Assembly: GCF_000426465.1 (NCBI RefSeq)
Contig: NZ_KE384528.1
Span: 115,698 to 179,697, forward strand
DNA: 64,000 nt
Source of the DNA: Epilithonimonas caeni DSM 17710
GTDB lineage: Bacteria; Bacteroidota; Bacteroidia; Flavobacteriales; Weeksellaceae
Reading direction: 5' to 3'
Positions 55,345-63,649 of the stretch are shown piece by piece. The translations under genes were made by a program, and so were the position numbers. The notes under the pieces were generated by a model. The model had not been told where the DNA came from. It saw only the letters and a list, made by a program, of their open reading frames with translations, and did no database searches. Within the stretch, counting starts at the first letter, position 1; each line of letters begins with the position of its first letter.

Positions 55345-55379
55345 AAACCCTTTCTGAGTAATGAACTTTGAAAGGGTTT
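55345..55379 (+). terminator. Terminator of dusB
   Basis: AAACCCTTTC (55345-55354) pairs perfectly with GAAAGGGTTT (55370-55379), followed by T-rich sequence, 24 bp past the stop codon. Confidence 0.8.
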
Positions 55380-55416
55380 TTGTCTTAATCAAAATACTTT
55401 TATTTAATTTTGTAAC

Positions 55417-55437
55417 GTTTCATTTCATAAGTGAAAC
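55417..55437. other. Palindrome upstream of the M1 peptidase gene
   Basis: GTTTCATTT and AAGTGAAAC form a 9-bp inverted repeat with one mismatch (G-U in RNA), 24 bp upstream of the start codon. It may be an operator: a TTTTG at 55408-55412 lies just before it and a weak TAATTTC just after it. Confidence 0.35.
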
Positions 55438-55461
55438 TAATTTCTAAAGAAAAAATTAAAA

Positions 55462-57090
55462 ATGAAAAAATTATTACTTCTCTCAATATTGATTTCTGGA
55501 GTTTCACAAGCTCAGTTTTTCGAGGATGCAAAACCCTCAAAAACAGACACGCTGAAAGGTTCTAATACAGAATTCAGGAACTTTTGGGACGTCAAGAAAT
55601 ATGATATTGTTTTGGAACCGAACTTCGAAGCCAAAAGTATCAAAGGAAGTAATAAAATCAGTTTGACGATTGAGAAAGATATTTTGAATCCTGTTTTCCA
55701 AATCGACCTTCAAAGTCCAATGAAAGCTGATAAAATCACGGCCAGTTTTCCTATTGTTGATAAAAAAACAGAAGGCGATTTTATTTTTATCTCATCAAAA
55801 AAGAAATTCAAAAAAGGCGAAAAATATACGATTGATATTGAGTATTCCGGAAATCCATTGATTGCAAAACACGCTCCTTGGGATGGTGGATGGATTTTCA
55901 CCAAAGATAAAAATGGCAATCCGTGGATGACGGCTGCGGACGAAGGAATCGGGGCAAGTATTTGGCTGCCTGTAAAAGATATCTGGAGTGACGAACCTGA
56001 TAACGGAATCACCTTCAAGATCATCACACCGAAAGATCTTGTGGGCGTTGGAAACGGAAAGTTAATAAAAGAAGAAAACCTGGGCGATAAGAAGTCCTGG
56101 CTTTGGGAAGTGAAAAGTCCGATCAATGATTATTCCATTATCCCGTCAATCGGAAAATATGTTAATTTTAATGATACTTTTGATGGGGGAAAGGGAAAAC
56201 TGTACCTCGATTATTGGGTTTTGGATTACAACCTCGACAAAGCTAAAAAACAATTTGAGCAAGTAAAGCCAATGATGAAAGCCTTTGAACATTGGTTTGG
56301 ACCTTATCCTTTTTATGAGGATTCTTACAAATTGGTAGAATCTCCGCATCTTGGAATGGAACACCAGAGCAACGTTGCTTACGGAAACAAATATCAGAAT
56401 GGTTATCTCGGCAGAGATCTTTCCGGAACTGGAATTGGCTTGAAATGGGATTACATCATCATCCACGAAACCGGACACGAATGGTTTGCGAACAACATCA
56501 CAGCAAAAGACCAGGCCGATATGTGGATTCACGAAAGTTTTACAACATATTCTGAAACTTTATTTGTGGATTATCTTTTTGGAAAAGCCGATGGTAATAA
56601 ATATCTCCAAGGACTTCGACAAAATATCCAAAATGACAAACCGATTATCGGAACTTACGGCATCCGAAATGAAGGTAGTGGCGATATGTACCCAAAAGGT
56701 GCGAATATGATTCACACCATTCGTCAGGTCATCAATAATGATGAGAAATTCCGTCAGATCCTAAGAGGGTTGAACAAAGATTTTTATCATCAAACGGTTA
56801 CAACCCAACAAATAGAAAAGTATATTATTGACAAATCGGGAATTGATTTGCAATCAATTTTTGACCAATATCTGAGAACCATTAAAATCCCAACCTTGGA
56901 ATATAAGCAAAATGGAAATCAGCTGACCTATAAATGGACAAATGTTGTTCCGAATTTGAAACTTCCAATCCGATTGGCCGATGGACAAGAATTGAAACCA
57001 ACAGAACAGAATCAGACAACTACTTTGAAATCTGACAAACCGGTGGAATTTGATAAAAATTATTACATCAACGTAAAGCAGGTTAACTAA
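55462..57090 (+). CDS. M1 family metallopeptidase
   Basis: This zinc aminopeptidase-like enzyme has 542 residues with a signal peptide (1-17, GVSQA), an N-terminal beta domain (about 30-240) and a gluzincin catalytic domain with HETGHEW (HExxH) followed 18 residues later by the third ligand glutamate in WIHESFTTYSE. The substrate-amine motif reads GMEH (LGMEHQSNVAYG), a variant of GAMEN. The C-terminal helical domain of long M1 enzymes is short, replaced by a beta segment (about 455-542). It is probably periplasmic and involved in peptide use. It is a single gene with its own terminator. Confidence 0.92.
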   Translation: MKKLLLLSILISGVSQAQFFEDAKPSKTDTLKGSNTEFRNFWDVKKYDIVLEPNFEAKSIKGSNKISLTIEKDILNPVFQIDLQSPMKADKITASFPIVDKKTEGDFIFISSKKKFKKGEKYTIDIEYSGNPLIAKHAPWDGGWIFTKDKNGNPWMTAADEGIGASIWLPVKDIWSDEPDNGITFKIITPKDLVGVGNGKLIKEENLGDKKSWLWEVKSPINDYSIIPSIGKYVNFNDTFDGGKGKLYLDYWVLDYNLDKAKKQFEQVKPMMKAFEHWFGPYPFYEDSYKLVESPHLGMEHQSNVAYGNKYQNGYLGRDLSGTGIGLKWDYIIIHETGHEWFANNITAKDQADMWIHESFTTYSETLFVDYLFGKADGNKYLQGLRQNIQNDKPIIGTYGIRNEGSGDMYPKGANMIHTIRQVINNDEKFRQILRGLNKDFYHQTVTTQQIEKYIIDKSGIDLQSIFDQYLRTIKIPTLEYKQNGNQLTYKWTNVVPNLKLPIRLADGQELKPTEQNQTTTLKSDKPVEFDKNYYINVKQVN

Positions 57091-57113
57091 GATTTAACTA
57101 AATTTATTTCATT

Positions 57114-57145
57114 AAAACCATTTCAAATATCTTTGAAATGGTTTT
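57114..57145 (+). terminator. Terminator of the M1 peptidase gene
   Basis: AAAACCATTTCAAA and TTTGAAATGGTTTT form a perfect long stem, 24 bp past the stop codon. Confidence 0.8.
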
Positions 57146-57173
57146 ATATTTAACATAATTTCAAAAACATATT

Positions 57174-58682
57174 ATGAGAAACAAATTCATCCTTTGGGGA
57201 ATCGTTGTATTAATCGTGACCTGGGCAACAGCGCTACTGATAAAGGCTCATTATTGGATTCCGATTTTGCTGACATTCCTCTATCTTTTGGGAATTTACA
57301 ATACATATCAAACCAAACACGCCATTCTCAGAAACTTTCCCGTTCTAGGCTATTTCCGTTATATTTTTGAGGAGATTTCGCCCGAGATCCAGCAATATTT
57401 CATAGAAAGAGAAACGGACGGAAAACCATTTCCCAGGCATCAAAGATCGGCAGCTTACAGACGTTCCAAAAATCTGGGCGACACCGTTCCTTTCGGAACT
57501 CAACTGGAAATCAATCACAGAAAATATGAGGGCATCAAACACTCCATCTACGCAAAACATCCTAAAGAAGAACTCCCAAGGGTGATAATTGGTGGAGAAG
57601 CCTGCAAACAACCTTACAATGCTTCGCTTTTCAATATTTCTGCAATGAGTTTCGGAGCTTTGAGCGATCGTGCCCAGATGGCTTTGAACCGGGGTGCGAA
57701 AAAAGGAAATTTCTATCACAACACGGGCGAAGGCGGGATCTCGCCGCATCATCTGGAAGGTGGTGATCTTTGCTGGCAGATCGGAACCGGATATTTTGGT
57801 TGCAGAAATGAAGAAGGAAATTTCGATGCAGAATTATTTAAGAAATATGCAACCTTGGATAATGTGAAAATGATTGAAATTAAATTATCCCAAGGTGCAA
57901 AACCGGGTCACGGCGGTGTTTTACCAGCCGTGAAAAATACACCTGAAATTGCCGCAATCCGTCACGTAAAACCTGGCGTCACGATTCTTTCTCCGCCATC
58001 ACACAGTGCTTTTTCTAATGCTGAAGGTTTATTGAAATTTGTACAACAGCTTAGAGATCTGTCCGGCGGAAAACCAATTGGTTTCAAACTTTGTATTGGC
58101 GACACCAAAGAGTTTGAAGATATCTGCGAACAAATGAATATCCTGAATATCTATCCTGATTTTATAACAGTAGATGGTGCAGAAGGTGGCACAGGCGCAG
58201 CACCACCAGAATTTTCAGATGGTGTAGGAATGCCTCTTGAACCTGCATTGATATTTGTGAACAAAACACTGATCAATTATGAAGTGAGGGATAAATTAAG
58301 GATTATTGCCAGCGGAAAAGTTCTGACATCGCTTGATATTTTAAGGGCTGTCGCAATGGGCGCTGATCTTTGTAACAATGCGAGAGGATTTATGTTCTCA
58401 TTAGGTTGCATCCAAGCTTTGCGATGTAATACAAACACTTGCCCGACGGGCGTTGCAACACAGGACAAAATGTTGATCAAAGGTCTTGACACCAATGACA
58501 AAACGGAACGTGTCTTTCAATTCCATAAAAACACATTGCACACCTGCAACGAACTGATCGCTGCTGCAGGAAGAGAATCTTACGACCAAGTGGATGCGTC
58601 TATGTTTATGCGAGGCGATGAGTTTGAACATCTTTCCGACACTTATTTCCCGGATATTTTGGAGAATGTGAGGAAGCGATAA
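57174..58682 (+). CDS. Membrane-anchored FMN-binding glutamate-synthase-like protein
   Basis: The 502-residue protein has two N-terminal membrane helices (about 6-45) and then the FMN/synthase domain of glutamate synthase: MSFGALSDRAQMALNRGAKK, NTGEGGISPHH, QGAKPGHGGVLPAVK, DGAEGGTGAAPPEFSDGVG and cysteines in CIQALRCNTNTCPTGVATQ. It lacks the amidotransferase and beta-helix domains of GltB, so it cannot use glutamine by itself. Such proteins are widespread with unknown reaction; membrane anchoring and the synthase core suggest an FMN oxidoreductase of the inner membrane. It stands alone, separate from gltBD. Confidence 0.88.
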   Translation: MRNKFILWGIVVLIVTWATALLIKAHYWIPILLTFLYLLGIYNTYQTKHAILRNFPVLGYFRYIFEEISPEIQQYFIERETDGKPFPRHQRSAAYRRSKNLGDTVPFGTQLEINHRKYEGIKHSIYAKHPKEELPRVIIGGEACKQPYNASLFNISAMSFGALSDRAQMALNRGAKKGNFYHNTGEGGISPHHLEGGDLCWQIGTGYFGCRNEEGNFDAELFKKYATLDNVKMIEIKLSQGAKPGHGGVLPAVKNTPEIAAIRHVKPGVTILSPPSHSAFSNAEGLLKFVQQLRDLSGGKPIGFKLCIGDTKEFEDICEQMNILNIYPDFITVDGAEGGTGAAPPEFSDGVGMPLEPALIFVNKTLINYEVRDKLRIIASGKVLTSLDILRAVAMGADLCNNARGFMFSLGCIQALRCNTNTCPTGVATQDKMLIKGLDTNDKTERVFQFHKNTLHTCNELIAAAGRESYDQVDASMFMRGDEFEHLSDTYFPDILENVRKR

Positions 58683-58719
58683 TTTGTTTTAGCAATTTCC
58701 CAGTGAAAATTGATTTAAA

Positions 58720-58753
58720 ATCAAAAACCAGCAATCAATTGCTGGTTTTTGAT
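58720..58753. terminator. Bidirectional terminator between the FMN protein gene and guaA
   Basis: ATCAAAAACCAGCAAT pairs perfectly with ATTGCTGGTTTTTGAT, with a two-base centre, between convergent genes. Confidence 0.85.
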
Positions 58754-58767
58754 ATTTATTAAAGAAA

Positions 58768-60297
58768 TTATTCCCACTCAATTGTCGCAGGTGGTTTTGA
58801 ACTGATGTCATAAGCTACTCTGTTGATGCCTCTAACCTCATTGATGATCCTGCCGGAAACGGTGTCCAGAAACTCGTAAGGCAATCTGCTCCATGTTGCG
58901 GTCATAAAATCGATCGTGTTGGCAGAACGGACTACGGCTGTATATTCATAAGTTCTTTCGTCTCCCATCACGCCTACAGATTTTACAGGAAGAAGAACCA
59001 CAAATGCCTGAGACACTTTTTCATACAAATCATTCTTATACAACTCTTCGATAAAGATATCATCAGCTTCTTGCAAAATTCTTACTTTTTCGGCATCAAC
59101 TTCTCCTAAAACCCGGATTCCCAAGCCAGGCCCTGGAAACGGATGCCTGTAAACCAATTCATGTGGAATACCCAATTCCTCTCCTACTTTTCTCACTTCA
59201 TCTTTGAACAATTCTCTTAAAGGTTCCAGCAATTCAAACTCCATCTCTTCCGGAAGTCCACCTACGTTGTGGTGTGATTTGATAACCGCAGAAGGTCCTT
59301 TTACAGACTGAGATTCGATAACATCCGGATAAATTGTTCCCTGAGCAAGGAATTTTGCGCCTTCTATCTGATGAGATTCTTCATCGAAAACGTGAACGAA
59401 CTCATTACCGATGATTTTGCGTTTTTGCTCCGGGTCGCCGATTCCGGCCAATTTGGATAGAAATCTTTCGGAAGCATCTATCATCTTGATATTCATATGG
59501 AAATGCTTTCCGTAATTTTCCATTACTTTTTTGCCTTCGTCCTTTCTCAAAAGTCCTGTATCTACAAAAATACAATTCAATTGGTCACCGATTGCTTTGT
59601 GGATCAAAACAGCAGCAACCGAAGAATCTACACCACCAGACAAGCCGAGAATCACTTTTTGGTCACCCACTTTTTCTTTGATTTCAGCAACGGTTTTCTC
59701 AATATAATTCGTCAGTTTCCAATTTTTATCTGATTTACAAATTCCGAAAACGAAATTCTCCAGCATTTTCCCACCTTCTTCGGAATGAGAAACTTCTGGG
59801 TGAAACTGTACACAATAAATCTTTTTCTCAGGATTTGAAATCGATGCGATAACGCCGGATTTTGCATTGAGTTCGAAACCTTGTGGTAATTCTGCAACCT
59901 CATCGAAATGGCTCATCCAAACAATAGAGTTTTGATAGACACCTTTCAGCAATTCGTTTTCTTTAACGATTTCCAAGTGTGCTTTTCCATATTCGCCTTT
60001 TTCACCTTTTGCCACTTTTCCGCCCAAAAGATGTGCAGTCAGTTGCATTCCGTAGCAGATTCCCAGAACCGGAATTCCCTGTTCGTAAAGTTCTTTTTCT
60101 ACAAGATGCGCGTTTTCTGCATTCACAGAACTTGGACCTCCGGAAAGGATGATCCCTTTTGGCTTTTTAGCTATTATTTCTGATAATGGCGTGTTGAATG
60201 GTACTATTTCCGAATAGACCTCCATTTCACGGATCCTTCTTCCAATCAATTGGTTGTACTGTGAACCGAAGTCTAAAATGATAATTCCGTTTTGCAT
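58768..60297 (-). CDS. guaA: GMP synthase (glutamine-hydrolysing)
   Basis: GuaA converts XMP to GMP with ATP and glutamine. The 509-residue protein has a class I amidotransferase domain (about 1-190) with nucleophile Cys in LGICYGMQLTAHLLGG and the H-x-E pair in VQFHPEVSHSEEG, the PP-loop ATP site VILGLSGGVDSSVAAVLI and the C-terminal dimerisation domain with YRHPFPGPGLGIRVLGE. It starts 18 bp after the Tam-like methyltransferase gene and is probably cotranscribed with it. Confidence 0.96.
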   Translation of the reverse strand: MQNGIIILDFGSQYNQLIGRRIREMEVYSEIVPFNTPLSEIIAKKPKGIILSGGPSSVNAENAHLVEKELYEQGIPVLGICYGMQLTAHLLGGKVAKGEKGEYGKAHLEIVKENELLKGVYQNSIVWMSHFDEVAELPQGFELNAKSGVIASISNPEKKIYCVQFHPEVSHSEEGGKMLENFVFGICKSDKNWKLTNYIEKTVAEIKEKVGDQKVILGLSGGVDSSVAAVLIHKAIGDQLNCIFVDTGLLRKDEGKKVMENYGKHFHMNIKMIDASERFLSKLAGIGDPEQKRKIIGNEFVHVFDEESHQIEGAKFLAQGTIYPDVIESQSVKGPSAVIKSHHNVGGLPEEMEFELLEPLRELFKDEVRKVGEELGIPHELVYRHPFPGPGLGIRVLGEVDAEKVRILQEADDIFIEELYKNDLYEKVSQAFVVLLPVKSVGVMGDERTYEYTAVVRSANTIDFMTATWSRLPYEFLDTVSGRIINEVRGINRVAYDISSKPPATIEWE

Positions 60298-60315
60298 ATA
60301 ATATTGTAATATTTT

Positions 60316-61080
60316 TTAAAATTGTGCGTAAATAAATGTTCTTTTGAACGGGTAAAAAACCGGTGAACCAGTAAAGATCTGTCTCAATTCTTCTTTATAA
60401 TCTTGTTTATATTGCTCTTTCAGATCGTCCGGAAGTTTTTCCAAGAATGGGATTATCGCTGTTCCTGAAGCCCAATCAAAAATAGCATCTGCATCTTTCA
60501 TAATGTGCGGATAGACTTTCTCAAAGACGTTGATTTTCTTTCCATCATTGTCGGATAAGATTTTTGCATAATCTTCTATATTAAGAACTGAATATTCTCT
60601 TTTCCAGCCATTGAAATGTTTCTGATAAACCTCATGTTCTGCAACGACAGACAATAATTGATGAACGATGAAGTTATGATTCGATGGAACCTGAACTGCC
60701 AATTGTCCTTCGGGATTCAGTTTTGAAATCAGTTTAGGAAATAATTCCTGATGATTATTGCACCATTGCAAAGATGCGTTGGCGATTATCAAATCAAATG
60801 TTTCATCCAACTCTACCTGCTCTTCTATACTTCTTTGGAAAAACTGTAATCTTTTCATTGCGAATTGTTCTGCTTTCTGAAGCATCTCGGCGGAAGAATC
60901 GATTCCGACGATTTGGGAATTGGGGATGAAGTCCAAAAGTCCCGAAGTCAGTTCTCCCGTTCCGCAACCTAAATCGATAACGGACATATTGGATTCTATC
61001 TCAACCAATTTGAGCAAATCGAAATAAGGCGCTGAACGCTCCTGTTTGAACTGATCATATATCTCTGGATTCCAAGGCAT
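60316..61080 (-). CDS. Trans-aconitate methyltransferase-like protein
   Basis: The 254-residue class I SAM-dependent methyltransferase follows Tam, which methylates trans-aconitate: MPWNPEIYDQFKQERSAPYF, VIDLGCGTGELTSGLLDF (motif I), IVGIDSSAEMLQKAE, FDLIIANASLQWCNNHQELF and QVPSNHNFIVHQLL. The WNPxxYxxFxxxRxxP start and SLQWC are characteristic of Tam. It precedes guaA in a probable two-gene unit. It could equally act on another small carboxylic acid. Confidence 0.85.
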   Translation of the reverse strand: MPWNPEIYDQFKQERSAPYFDLLKLVEIESNMSVIDLGCGTGELTSGLLDFIPNSQIVGIDSSAEMLQKAEQFAMKRLQFFQRSIEEQVELDETFDLIIANASLQWCNNHQELFPKLISKLNPEGQLAVQVPSNHNFIVHQLLSVVAEHEVYQKHFNGWKREYSVLNIEDYAKILSDNDGKKINVFEKVYPHIMKDADAIFDWASGTAIIPFLEKLPDDLKEQYKQDYKEELRQIFTGSPVFYPFKRTFIYAQF

Positions 61081-61125
61081 CTTGATAGGTATAATTATTA
61101 TTTATGAGTTAGACACTTCGACAAT

Positions 61126-61212
61126 CCTTCGAGAACCCCAGGATGACAAAAGGTGACAAATCTAATACTAAACGATTATTTTTCAGCGATGTCAGGCTGA
61201 GGTTCTCGAAGC
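61126..61212. repeat. Palindromic dispersed repeat, CTTCGAGA...CTCGAA family (copy 2)
   Basis: CCTTCGAGAACCCCAGGATG starts the element and TGTCAGGCTGAGGTTCTCGA (61190-61209) is near its end; the ends are imperfect inverses of each other. They match, inverted, the ends of the element at 35302-35376. Confidence 0.75.
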
Positions 61213-61256
61213 CTTTATATTAAATTTAAATTCCATATTCAATTTCCAAATCGCTA

Positions 61257-61396
61257 ACTAGCCCCGATTGCAACGGCATCCTTTTTTGTTTTTTTTGATT
61301 CCTCACTTCATTTGGAATGATAGCTCGTCTAAAAAACAAAAAAGATATAGCACTTCGACTTCGCTCAGTATAAATTACAAGCGGGATCAAGCTCCT
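61257..61396. repeat. Long palindromic intergenic repeat, AGCCCCGATTG type
   Basis: It begins CTAGCCCCGATTGCAACGGC and ends AAGCGGGATCAAGCTCC. CTTTTTTGTTTTTT (61281-61294) is the exact inverse of AAAAAACAAAAAAG (61331-61344). The plan resembles the element at 26356-26462. Two frames of 70-100 codons cross it on opposite strands and are not credible genes. With the copy at 61126-61212 it fills the 356-bp gap before purD. Confidence 0.65.
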
Positions 61397-61404
61397 AAAA
61401 AAAA

Positions 61405-61428
61405 GAGACATTGGTCGCCCAACATCTC
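61405..61428 (-). terminator. Terminator of purD
   Basis: On the minus strand GAGATGTTGG pairs with CCAATGTCTC (two G-U pairs) around GCGA, followed by eight T. It lies nine bases past the stop codon. Confidence 0.8.
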
Positions 61429-61436
61429 TCGTTATT

Positions 61437-62675
61437 TTAAAATTTCGCAATATCGTCTCGGAAAAATCCGTAGTCAAAGTCCACAATATTAGCGTCTTCG
61501 TAAACTTTTTTGCGAGCTTCCTCGAACGTGTCTCCAAGTGCTACCAAGTTCAGAACCCGACCACCTGTGGAAACCACTCGGCCGCCTCTGTAATCTGCTC
61601 CGGCGTAGAGCAATGTACTGTTCTTCACTTTTTCTGCGCCAGTTATCTCGAAGCCTGTCTCGTGATTCTGAGGATACCCTCCTGAACAAACCACCAAGCA
61701 AACCGCCTTTTTGTTTTTGAATCTCAATTCCAATTCTTTCCCGTGAAGACAATCCTCGATAACATCTACCAAATTGTTCTCCAACAATGGCAAAAGAACC
61801 TGCGTTTCCGGATCACCCAATCTCATATTGTACTCCAAAAGATAAGCACCTTTTTCAGTTACCATCAATCCGAAGAAAATAAATCCTTTGAAGCTAAGGC
61901 CTTCTGTTTTAAGGCCTTGAACGGTTGGATTCATAATATTCTGAACAAAATCCTGGAAATGTTCGTCTTTGAATTCCGGACTTGGTGCAGCAGAACCCAT
62001 TCCGCCAGTATTTAAACCTTTATCTCCGTTCCCTACTTTTTTATAATCTTTTGCAGGGATGAAAGGGAAAATTTTATCTCCGTTGGAAACTGCAATGATC
62101 GAAGCTTCGAAACCTTGCAAAAACTCTTCTATAATGACCTGAATACCAGCATCACCGAAGATTCTTTTGATCATAAAGTCGTGAATCGTTCCTTCTGCTT
62201 CTTCCAGATCCTCTGCAATTACAACACCTTTTCCACCAGCCAGACCACTTGCTTTGATAACAACAGGGAATTTTTGATTTTGAAGGTATTCCTTAGCATC
62301 TGCATAAGAATCAAAGGTTACAGACTCAGCAGTTTTGATTCCGTAAGTTTTCATAAACTTCTTCGAAAATGCCTTACTTCCTTCCAATGACGCTGCTTTT
62401 TTTGCAGGACCAAAAACCTTAAGGTCAACTTTTTTGAACTCATCCACGATTCCTTCTACAAGTGGTGCTTCCGGACCAACAATAGTCAAATCCACCTTAT
62501 TCTTGATGGCAAAATCCCTAAGTAGGATGATATCTGTCTCGTTGATGTTTTCTCCTAATTTTTCGGTAGTGGCGTTTCCCGGCGCGAAAAACATCTTTGT
62601 AATTCTGCCGTCCTCGCTAAGCTTGGTTGCTAAAGCCGAAGCACGACCACCATTTCCTACAATAAGTAATCTCAT
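61437..62675 (-). CDS. purD: Phosphoribosylamine-glycine ligase
   Basis: PurD joins glycine to phosphoribosylamine with ATP, the second step of purine synthesis. The 412-residue protein has the start MRLLIVGNGGRASALATKL, VVIKASGLAGGKGVVIAEDL of the ATP-grasp fold, FIPAKDYKKVGNGDKGLNTG, and the metal site segment EYNMRLGDPETQVLLPLL. The N-terminal motif is GNGGRASAL instead of the usual GSGGREHAL. It is a single gene here; other purine genes except guaA are not in the window. Confidence 0.96.
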   Translation of the reverse strand: MRLLIVGNGGRASALATKLSEDGRITKMFFAPGNATTEKLGENINETDIILLRDFAIKNKVDLTIVGPEAPLVEGIVDEFKKVDLKVFGPAKKAASLEGSKAFSKKFMKTYGIKTAESVTFDSYADAKEYLQNQKFPVVIKASGLAGGKGVVIAEDLEEAEGTIHDFMIKRIFGDAGIQVIIEEFLQGFEASIIAVSNGDKIFPFIPAKDYKKVGNGDKGLNTGGMGSAAPSPEFKDEHFQDFVQNIMNPTVQGLKTEGLSFKGFIFFGLMVTEKGAYLLEYNMRLGDPETQVLLPLLENNLVDVIEDCLHGKELELRFKNKKAVCLVVCSGGYPQNHETGFEITGAEKVKNSTLLYAGADYRGGRVVSTGGRVLNLVALGDTFEEARKKVYEDANIVDFDYGFFRDDIAKF

Positions 62676-62706
62676 ATTATGTTTTCAGTTTAACTTTTTA
62701 AAGTGC

Positions 62707-62714
62707 CAAATTTA
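62707..62714 (-). promoter_or_regulatory. -7 element of purD
   Basis: The minus strand reads TAAATTTG 31 bp upstream of the purD start codon. A TTG lies 14 bp upstream of it, closer than usual. No purine riboswitch is visible. Confidence 0.45.
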
Positions 62715-62780
62715 AGTTTTTTTGAGGACAAATCTTGTACCTAGTCCGATGTATTTTTCTTAAAAATTTATTAAAAAGTA

Positions 62781-63497
62781 TTATTCTGGCAACACCATTG
62801 GAACTTCCATCAATAAAATTTCGGAATTTTCTTCAGCTTCCAAAACGAAACTTTCCGTATCCCAAATCCCGAAACCGTCTCTGTCATTAAGGATTTGGTC
62901 GCCAATTTTCGCTTTCCCTTTGATGACAAAAACATAGACTCCGTTTCCTTCTTTTTTTATTTTATATTCTTTTGAAAAATCTTTATCAAATCTTGCCAAA
63001 CTGAACCAAGCATCCTGATGAATCCAAACACCTGCGTCATCTGCTTTTGGAGAAAGAATCTGCTGGAAATCATTTTTCACTGAGTTTTCTTCGATGCTGA
63101 TCTGGTCATATCTTGGCGTAACATCGGTTTTGTTTGGGATAATCCAGATCTGTAGAAATTTCACCGGTTGTTCGGTTGCATTTTCTTCGCTGTGCATAAT
63201 TCCTGTACCAGCAGACATCACTTGGATATCACCTTTTTTGATAATCCCGGAATTACCCATATTATCACCGTGTCTCAATTCGCCTTCCAAAGGAATTGAA
63301 ATGATTTCCATATCTCTATGCGGATGTCTCCCGAATCCCATTCCGCCTTCTACGAAATCATCATTCAAAACTCTAAGAACGCCGAAATGTGTTCTTTCCG
63401 GATTGTGATAATTGGCGAAATTAAAAGTATGATGACTTTTTAACCAACCGTGATTGGCGTAACCTCTGCTGTCGGATTTGTGATATACTGTTTTCAT
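62781..63497 (-). CDS. Pirin family protein
   Basis: The 238-residue bicupin resembles E. coli YhhW, a metal-dependent quercetin 2,3-dioxygenase. The N-terminal cupin has the metal ligands in GFGRHPHRDMEI (two histidines) and in SAGTGIMHSEEN (histidine and glutamate), with ELRHGDNMGNSG between. The C-terminal cupin (about 140-235) has lost metal ligands, as in other pirins. The in vivo substrate is unknown. It is a single cytoplasmic gene between ilvA and purD. Confidence 0.92.
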   Translation of the reverse strand: MKTVYHKSDSRGYANHGWLKSHHTFNFANYHNPERTHFGVLRVLNDDFVEGGMGFGRHPHRDMEIISIPLEGELRHGDNMGNSGIIKKGDIQVMSAGTGIMHSEENATEQPVKFLQIWIIPNKTDVTPRYDQISIEENSVKNDFQQILSPKADDAGVWIHQDAWFSLARFDKDFSKEYKIKKEGNGVYVFVIKGKAKIGDQILNDRDGFGIWDTESFVLEAEENSEILLMEVPMVLPE

Positions 63498-63583
63498 AAG
63501 TGATGATCTATAATTGATTTTTTAATTACACAAATTTCCCACTTTGAAAACTCTTACACATTGACGTAGGATAAGAACAAAAA

Positions 63584-63603
63584 ACTCCGATGATTGTCGG
63601 AGT
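63584..63603 (-). terminator. Terminator of ilvA
   Basis: ACTCCGA (63584-63590) pairs perfectly with TCGGAGT (63597-63603); the minus strand runs on into six T. It lies 46 bp past the stop codon. Confidence 0.8.
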
Positions 63604-63649
63604 CAGAAATATATATTTTAAGGCACAAAGATTTTAACTTGGTCAAATT

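Noticed and set aside
55710-56126. 138-codon minus-strand frame
   Set aside because: Antisense shadow of the M1 peptidase gene, no promoter or family signal.
61226-61537. 103-codon minus-strand and 74-codon plus-strand frames
   Set aside because: Both lie in a palindromic repeat and the end of purD; composition reflects the repeat and not a protein.
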